From Cololabis saira (taxonomy: Eukaryota > Chordata > Actinopteri > Beloniformes > Belonidae), in NCBI RefSeq assembly GCF_033807715.1, contig NC_084596.1, forward strand, positions 35,798,879 to 35,862,878: a stretch of 64,000 nt of DNA. Direction: 5' to 3'. Within the stretch, counting starts at the first letter, position 1; the number at the start of each line of letters is the position of its first letter. The notes under the pieces are model-generated. The model saw only the letters and a program-made list of their open reading frames with translations. It was not told where the DNA came from and made no database searches. The translations under genes were made by a program, and so were the position numbers. Below are positions 57,601-64,000 of this stretch, piece after piece.

Positions 57601-60600
57601 TTAGTGTCTGACCTGTACATCATTCACATAGAACCTGTCTGACAACAGGAAGTAGGCTAAAAGATCTGAAGGAAGCACATCATGCCCCCAATTTAAAGGA
57701 CATTCAAGAACTGGTGAGAAAAAAAATCAGTTTGGAAAGGGTTACAAAACCATTTATCAGACTTTGTGACTCCAGCGAACCATAGTGAGAGCCATTATCC
57801 ATCAATGGAGAAAATATGGAATGCTGAACATTCCCAGGAGTGGCTGGCCTACCAAAATTACCCCAAGAGCACATTGACGACTCATCCAGGAGGTGTGGGG
57901 AGTGCTCATTGTTCAACAATAAGAAAGAAACTGAGCAAAATTTGTATCCATGGGAGAGTTTCAAGGCTAAAATCCTTGGTGACCAAAAAGAACATGAAGG
58001 ACCATCTCACATTTCCCAAAAAACCTTGCTGAAAAATCTTAATGATCCCCAACACTTTTAGGAGAGTATTCTGTGGACTGATTAGGCAAAAGTGGAACTT
58101 TGTGGAAGATGTGCATCACATTACGTTTGGCATAAAGCTAACATAGTATGTCAGAAAAAGAACATCATATAACCAGTTAAACATGGGGGTGCTAGTGTGC
58201 TGGTCTGGATCTGAATGAAAACAATTCTCCAAATAAGAGTGAGACAAAATTCCTCCACAGTTATATGAAAGATTGATTGTGAGTTATCACAAACACCTGA
58301 CTGCAGTGGTTGCCGCCAACAGTGATTCAACCAGTTATCAAGTTCAGGGGGCCATTCCTTTTTCACAGAGCCAGAGCGGTTTGGATAGATTTTTTTCCTT
58401 TCATTAAGGAACTTTTCATTTAAAAAATGTACTAAGGTTATTGTTGTCAGATATTAACATTTTCTTGATCATCTGAAACATACAATTGTGGCATTAAAGC
58501 AAAAACAGATGAAATCTAAGGGGGCAAATAACTCGACTTGGTGGTTTTGTCTTACCTTTTTTTTAATACAAGAGGATTATTGAGATTTTTTGGGCTTCCC
58601 TGTTTGTTAGTCAGGTACAAATGTGAAGGGTGGGGGTTGGAGGTGTAGGGACTTGGAGATAGTCACAGAGCCCAATGTGAGTGTGTTAAGATGACTACAA
58701 ACTAAGTATAGCAGTAAGTAACATATTATTGTGGTGTTCAGCAGGGCTGGGCGATATGGACCAAAAGTCGTATCTCAATATTTTCTAGCTGAATGGCGAT
58801 ACTCGATATATATCGATATTTTTTCTGTGCCATAATTGGGGTTTCCCCCAAAGCATTATAGCATAGCATCTCTGTTAGCTTCATTTTTTTCTGAGGCAAA
58901 CCCTTAAAAAAACAGTCAGTTTTAATACAAAGCCTCGTGCCAAATGTCACACAGGTTCCTTTATTAACAGAGGTCTGCACAATATCAAAATGTATAAAAC
59001 AAATGAAATAAAAATAAACTGCCTGCATATATAGAATAAAAATGCTTCTTGAATAAAATAAAACAAATATCCCTTTCCTGCATAACAATTAAATTAAAAT
59101 ACACTGTGCAATTAATACAATGTAGACAGTAACAGGCAGACTTTTCCACTGAGGTTGACAGTTGTGCAAATAACAAAACATTTGTGCAAATCTCAAATAA
59201 AACATTCAAGTCAATTTGTCACAAAATAAGCTATATCAAAATCATGAAAAAAAAAATATCTTTTTATTTATTTATTTTTTTTAAATCGATATAAACGATA
59301 TTGTCTCGTACCATATCACGTTTGAAAATATATCGATATATATTAAAACCTCGATATATCGCCCAGCCCTAGTGTTCAGACTACATGACTTGCTCTCTTG
59401 TAACTGACAGGTTAGCAGCATGTCACACTACACAATCTAACAAAAGCTTGATCTGCCAGTGATTGTCTGGTCTCCAAATATTCTGTCGATAAAAATCACA
59501 CACAAAGGATGCAAAACAGAAGTTATTTATTTGAAAATAGATTATTTGAAGAAAAGAACAGTACACGGTGTATATATAATAAAAAATATCATAAAAACAT
59601 GTTTTTATGATATTTTATCTTGTCGCTGCCTCTTCTTAACATCTCTTTGTTGGATGTTGTACAACGTCTCCCCGTTTACTTTGCAGGTTTTCCTCATGAG
59701 GACCTCACCCTGCGCTTTCCTCTGTCATTACTTGCAGCTTTGATATAGTGTCACCAACAGCTCCAGATATTTACTGTGCAAAATATCCAAACCATCTGTG
59801 TCTGGCATCGGAAAAGGCTTGGCAATATCTCAGTGCTTCTTTGAGTAGTTTACCAATCTGTCTGACTTACCCTTGATCAAGGGGTTTTTGTGAGTGAGCT
59901 TGGCAACTTGCAAATTGGGCTGAAAGTCCTGTAGTGTGGAAGTGGTTTAATGGAGGGTAAACATGGTGGGAAATACCACTCTAATTGTTTCTCCTCTGAT
60001 TTCACAATGTTGACATGTTAATTAATAGAGCCTACTCATTATGGGGTTCCAATTTCAACAAGCTAAGGAGATTAATGGCAGCATAACGGGTGGTCATTTT
60101 TGAATTCTATTTCCCCTTGGAGTGCACACGGAGGATACATGAAAACAGTTCTCCTTTCCCCTCCCGTGTGGCCTCTGTCAGTGAGCAGGTCTGCATGTCA
60201 CATAGATCACTGTAACACCAACGATGATTAAGTCTGACGCTCCACCCTTCAGCCAGCCAGTTGATCTGTCTTTGTCATCAGGCAATGGCTGCCAGGTCTA
60301 AATCAGTGACGCGACGTGCTCCTATATCAGGCCAAGTTAATTACTGCCCATGTTCTACTCATAAAGGGATAGAAAGAGGCACTTTCTTCACAAGATTAAG
60401 CGCATTTCCAAACTGCTGCTGTTATTAGAGTTTGACTGAGAACTGAAGTATTGTATCAAATTAATGAGCTACATGTAGAATTTTAAAAATGTGTAATTCA
60501 GCTGTTTAATTCAGCATAGTACAGTATGTTCAGTCAACCTTTTTTGGTTTGAATTTTTATTAAAGTAGTACTAATGGTTTAGAAATATGAAAACATTATT

Positions 60601-63006
60601 AATACAAAGGTCGAGTGTTTTACACCTACAATGCTTTTAACACATTTAGAAATATTTTGAATGTAATTATACTGTGGCTCTGACACAGATTATTTATGAC
60701 CCTGGTTCCAAAAAAGCTGGGACACTAAATGTAAAAAATAAATAAATAAATAAACAAACAAAAAACATGATTTTTTTAATCTTACAAGCCCATATTTTAT
60801 TCACAAAAGAATACAAATGGCATATCAGATGCTGAAATTGAGACATGTTTCCATTTCATGGAAAATCTTAGCTCATTATGAATCTGATGGCTGCAACACA
60901 TCTCAAAAAGTTGGAACAGTGTGAAGTTTACCATTGTGTAGCATCCCCTCTTCTCTTAAAGGAGCATGAGGCAGGATTTATGAAAAAAAATTCCTATACG
61001 TTTAAAGTTTTCTAGTAATAATGTCAGATGAAGCGTTCCAAACCCAAAAGAATGAGCCCTCTAGTGTATCTCTCCGTTGCCTTGAACAGACTGTGTGCTG
61101 CAAAATGTGCTGCAATTCGGGCCCAAATTTCCCGCGCTGGGCTGCGGATGTGACGTCATATGACGCTGCATGCGCGTTCTCCCCGTTCTCCCGTGCCGGC
61201 TTCGCTGTTGGCTGCAGTACCCCCGACGGCCGTCGTGGTGAAGGGTGGCGCTAGAGAGTCTCATTTCTTAAAAGGAGCCTCAAGCTCCTTTTAACAACTT
61301 TCTGTAAACCTCTGGGAAGTGAGGAGAGCTGGAATTTAAGGAGAGGAATGTTGATACAGGATTCTAGCTGCTCAACAGTCCTGGGTCTCAGTTGCCTTAG
61401 TTTTAGTTTCATGATGCACCAAATGTTCTCTGTTGGTGAAAGGTCAGGTCTGGCAGACCAGTTCAGCACCCAGACTCTTTTCCTGCAAAGCCATGCTATT
61501 GTGATGGATGCAGTACATGGTTTAGGACTGTCTTGCTGAAATATACAAGGCCTTGCTGGAGGAGACATTTTCTGGATAGGAATATATGTTGCTGTAAAAC
61601 CTCTATGTACTTTTCCACATTGATGGTGCTATTCTAGATATGGCAGGACATTGCATCCATAGAGTCCAAAATTAATTTAAAAGTTTGATTCATCTGACCA
61701 CAGAACTACTTTCCTTTTGGTCTCAGGCCATATTAAATTAGCTTTGGTCCAAAGAAATGGTGGCATTTACGTTAAACATTTTTTCTTGAATTTCCCACAA
61801 TTTTTTTGATGATGATTTGTGAATCTCTGCCCATCTGTGCAACTGAGAGGCTCTCTTTCCCAAAGATGCTTCTTTTACACTCAGTCGTGTTACTGGCCTG
61901 TTGGCAGTTACAGCTAACCTAATTAGTTGTCAGATGCCCCTCCACTTGCTTTTGATTTGGGCCAATTACATTTCCAGACTTTTTTTTAATCCCATCAACC
62001 TTTTTAAATCAGTTTGTGCCATGAGATTCAAAATTAGCTAATTAGCTAATATTCTCCATGAAATGTCATTTTTAAGATCTGATACGTTGTTTATGTAATG
62101 AAATATGGGTTTATGGGATTTGCAAATCTGTGTTTTCTTTTTAGTTACATTTTACACAGTGTCTCGACTTTTTGGGTGTTTGGGGTAGTAGTTTACTAAA
62201 CTTTCACCACTTGGTTAATATCCTTTTTCTTTTTGATATAGACATACAGAAAGGGAAGCTCTTAAAATTATGATATGAAAGCTATGGAGAGAAAGCTATA
62301 AAAAATATTCTACACCTAATTTAGTCATGAAGAAAGCAGATATATGAATCAAAACCTCCCCTTCTTGATGATGTTACGTCATCAAGTAGGAAAGGAAAAT
62401 GACTCCTTCTACTTAAATATCTAATCTCTAGCAATATTGTGTATAATCTACATTTCACAAGAAGTTAAAGAAATAAATTTCACCTATAGATAAATATTTG
62501 CATTGACGTCAGAGATTCATTCCTTCGGAGAAAACAAGCCTGTTTAAGTTGTTGATAAGGCAGCTGGAAAAGACCGAAGAATAAGCTAAAATGTGTAAAC
62601 GCTCTTCATGCTAGCAAAGCCAAACAACATATAGCAGCTTTATCCTTTAAAAGTATGCATGCGCATGTTTGCATTAAACCATCTAAGAGACACCAAGTTA
62701 AGACGAGGGAGAAGTTCAAGGATATGTTAAGGTTTCAGATTTGCTTCTTAACATTCTGGGGCAGCACCTGTCACTGCACACACTTTAGATAATATTTCAA
62801 TAATATTCCACGTCACATTTTTGTAACTTTTTTAGTTTTCACACTGTTGCATCCTTAGTAATGTCATAATTGCTGTGCTGTGTGAGGTACTCACTGAGTG
62901 CTAATGCATGCTGCTTGCTTATTGGGTTGCAGGTGAGGGCTACGAGTGCACGGTGACGGTTGACGATGAGGACAGCAAACTTATCGTTTTTGACAACTGG
63001 AAGCTG
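51591..63006 (+). CDS. rem2: RGK-family small GTPase REM2, 5' part (exons 1-3)
   Basis: RGK proteins (Rad, Gem, Rem, Rem2) are atypical Ras-like GTPases that inhibit high-voltage-activated calcium channels through the beta subunit and affect the cytoskeleton. Three exons (51591-51602, 55393-55729, 62933-63006) give 141 residues. The N-terminal extension carries LRRGSTPVPVKHQLRR then EDCDW, matching the RRGSxPVPxKHQLRR block remembered from mammalian REM2. The P-loop is KIVLLGQNGVGKSSL (about residues 81-95). After the loop comes GEGYECTVTVDDEDSKLIVF then DNWKL, the non-canonical G3 region of RGK proteins (DxWE in most; DNWK here). NKxD, SAx and the C-terminal calmodulin/14-3-3 and membrane-targeting part lie beyond the window. 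Family certain, paralogue REM2 likely. Confidence 0.88.
51603..55392. other. rem2 intron 1
   Basis: About 3.8 kb without recognised exons. A quasi-periodic stretch rich in ACTAT, TACA and CAATA words lies at 52418-52755, like a decayed minisatellite. A 63-codon Lys/Ser-rich frame at 53600-53788 has no motif or splice context. Confidence 0.5.
55393..55729 (+). CDS. rem2: rem2 exon 2: N-terminal extension and P-loop
   Basis: The first AG of TTCTACAGTACAG is used as acceptor because it keeps phase 0 with exon 1 (Y-S-M-F-L). The second AG would shift the frame. It encodes TTAPPLRRGSTPVPVKHQLR, an acidic/Pro linker, GQNGVGKSSLALSLAGQSDR and DSETQAC, ending phase 1 before GTAATG. Confidence 0.9.
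55890..56740 (-). mobile_element. L1-type LINE, 3' end of ORF2, antisense in rem2 intron 2
   Basis: On the minus strand the frame reads EDEEWKDVWSHAKLISVCNH, then IIHRMHISPNRRHHF, then a zinc-knuckle-like MCLKCKIEIGTLT and, after a one-base break, LEMDPVSLVLGLPRQ. This is the C-terminal end of an L1/Tx1-like ORF2. A 3' UTR follows toward 55890. It is 5'-truncated with several frame breaks. Confidence 0.85.
57347..58535 (+). mobile_element. Tc1-like transposon relic, right end lost
   Basis: The left terminus CAGTGCTGTGAAAAAGTATT follows a TA (57345-57346). Downstream, broken frames retain SGRPTKITPRAH near 57838-57875, the DNA-binding-to-catalytic linker of Tc1 transposases, and an IHGRVSR-like block. 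The expected inverse terminus after GGGGGCAAATAACTCG (about 58520) is absent. It is dead, with many stops. Confidence 0.75.
58742..59371. mobile_element. hAT-type non-autonomous DNA transposon, family 1, copy B
   Basis: The ends CAGGGCTGGGCGATAT and ATATCGCCCAGCCCTA are flanked by a perfect 8-bp duplication GTGTTCAG (58734-58741 and 59372-59379). Long stretches match the copy at 296-965, in the same orientation. Confidence 0.93.
59380..60698. other. rem2 intron 2, nothing recognised
   Basis: No exon or element end was identified. A short palindrome AAAAACATGTTTTTATGATA lies at about 59594, preceded by its inverse TATCATAAAAACATG, giving a small hairpin. Confidence 0.5.
60699..62186. mobile_element. 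Fish DNA-transposon-like repeat with long inverted ends
   Basis: The left end ACCCTGGTTCCAAAAAAGCT, continuing GGGACAC and, after an A-rich run, CAAGCCCATATTTTATTCAC, is matched at the right by the inverse of GAAATATGGGTTTATGGGAT and of AGTGTCTCGACTTTTTGGGT. The ends are therefore inverted repeats of about 90 bases. The interior has no intact transposase. It contains a nested Harbinger-like element. The target duplication could not be defined. Confidence 0.7.
60959..61290. mobile_element. Harbinger-like MITE nested in the larger element
   Basis: The ends AAGGAGCATGAGGC and the inverse CCTCAAGCTCCTT are flanked by a 3-bp TTA (60956-60958 and 61291-61293). The interior is GC-rich and carries a perfect TGACGTCA palindrome at 61151-61158. 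It holds no transposase. Confidence 0.85.
62187..62932. other. rem2 intron 2, right end
   Basis: AT-rich with no features recognised, ending in the acceptor TTGGGTTGCAG. Confidence 0.5.
62933..63006 (+). CDS. rem2: rem2 exon 3: switch/G3 region
   Basis: This 74-base exon enters in phase 1, leaves in phase 0 before GTGAGT, and encodes EGYECTVTVDDEDSKLIVFD then NWKL. RGK genes have a small exon of about this size at this place, as I recall from RRAD and GEM. The DNWK segment stands where other family members have D-x-W-E. Confidence 0.88.
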
Positions 63007-64000
63007 GTGAGTGGCAGTCAACATTTATATCTGGTTTATTTCTTATTCTTTACCCTGATTGCATTTCTTCTTATATTCAGGCTACTGCTTTTTCTGTGAT
63101 GCCTTTAGTTGTAAAAGTCCTATTTAAGGGCTACAATGCTCTTTTGGGCCCAAAGTATAATACAATTAGTAAGTGTTGAAGTAGCAGATACTGAAGATGC
63201 ACAGAGGATAGAGGTGGATGCAGTTCCCAGTATGCTGCTGACCAGTCGCCCCACCATGATGCAATGAACCCTGTGAGGTGTCACAATTCTCTTTACTTTT
63301 CTTAGTTTAAATGTATCACCTTTTATGAATCTTATGACTTTATCAACTTTGGATGATCTCACTTTCCAGTTATGTAAGAAAAAAAAGGAAAAGATAAGAA
63401 TCTAAGATCAAAATTCATAAAGATTTAAGGTTTTGAGTGATCTGTATCCCTCTGCTGAGCTCTCAGTTTTAACACAGTAACTGTTTGCTCTGTGATAAAC
63501 TCACTGAAATTACAGAAGATTAATTTGTGAATGTATATGCTTTGTGACTTTGTTTTGTTGTTTTTTGTTTGATGATTTGCAGTCTTGTCTTCTAAATTAG
63601 TGAATTTAGCATATCTAAGCACTCACTGAATTAGATAATTCTCCTGAAACAAAATATCAAGCCTGTAGCAGATCTTTCGATTCATTTGTCACTGCAGACA
63701 CCCAGATTAATGCATTCAAGCACTTTTTTTTTATAATAAACAGCCCTTTAAAAAAATAAGAAAATGAATCGTAAACCTAACATAAAAATATTGCTGGTTG
63801 CTAATTTGTTACATCAAACAAACCATGAAGTAGTAGTTCTTTGTTAAATGCTATGCAGATGATGTCAGACTTGCAAACAACTGAAGCTATCCAAAATACT
63901 TCTGATGTAAACACACATTTCCTGTAAAAGAAAAAACCTACTTGTTCAAACACTGTGATGACTGAATTATAATGTTTGGTTCTTTATGTGGATGAGCTTA
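63007..64000. other. rem2 intron 3, no next exon in window
   Basis: No exon with the following RGK sequence (the CLQTGDAF-like block) is found before the window ends, so the gene continues to the right. Confidence 0.6.

Overview
The window is vertebrate nuclear DNA, almost certainly from a teleost fish. Genes are split into short exons with GT-AG introns. Intergenic and intronic DNA is AT-rich and full of fish-type repeats: hAT, Tc1/mariner, Harbinger-like and TTAA-type DNA elements, L2/CR1-like and L1-like LINE remnants, a tRNA-derived SINE and long dinucleotide and tetranucleotide arrays. All calls come from reading the sequence; no database was searched.

Three protein genes are supported, all on the + strand. 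(1) About 1-26.6 kb: the 3' part of a CARMIL (capping protein regulator and myosin 1 linker) gene, probably carmil3. Fifteen exons (5705-25922) encode about 693 residues: the end of the helical dimerisation region, the capping-protein-interaction (CPI) motif, the CARMIL-specific interaction motif, a basic membrane-binding segment and a Pro/Ser/acidic tail. The 5' exons lie outside the window. (2) 39.7-43.1 kb: a two-exon class A GPCR of 376 residues, an orphan closest to the galanin/GPR151 type by eye. DRY is changed to LRY, the TM1 Asn is lost and the third extracellular loop is long. (3) 51.4-64 kb: the 5' half of an RGK-family small GTPase, called rem2 from its N-terminal signature and P-loop. 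It continues beyond the window. CARMIL proteins regulate actin capping, and RGK proteins regulate calcium channels and the cytoskeleton. Linkage of a CARMIL gene to an RGK gene fits the human CARMIL3/REM2 and CARMIL2/RRAD arrangement, as recalled.

The rest is mobile DNA. Six hAT-type elements have perfect 8-bp target duplications (296-965, 30434-31132, 33746-34417, 40269-40979, 50282-50505, 58742-59371). Two Harbinger-like elements have 3-bp duplications (46685-47165, 60959-61290). One element has TTAA ends (7193-8048), one Tc1/mariner relic keeps its TA duplication (22857-23520), and a second Tc1 relic has lost its right end. Several are nested; one hAT copy splits the A and B boxes of a SINE inside the GPCR intron.

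I saw no prokaryotic-style system. The least explained piece is a gene-like repeat at about 34.48-35.59 kb, which encodes a frameshifted single-pass membrane protein with a coiled-coil-like tail.
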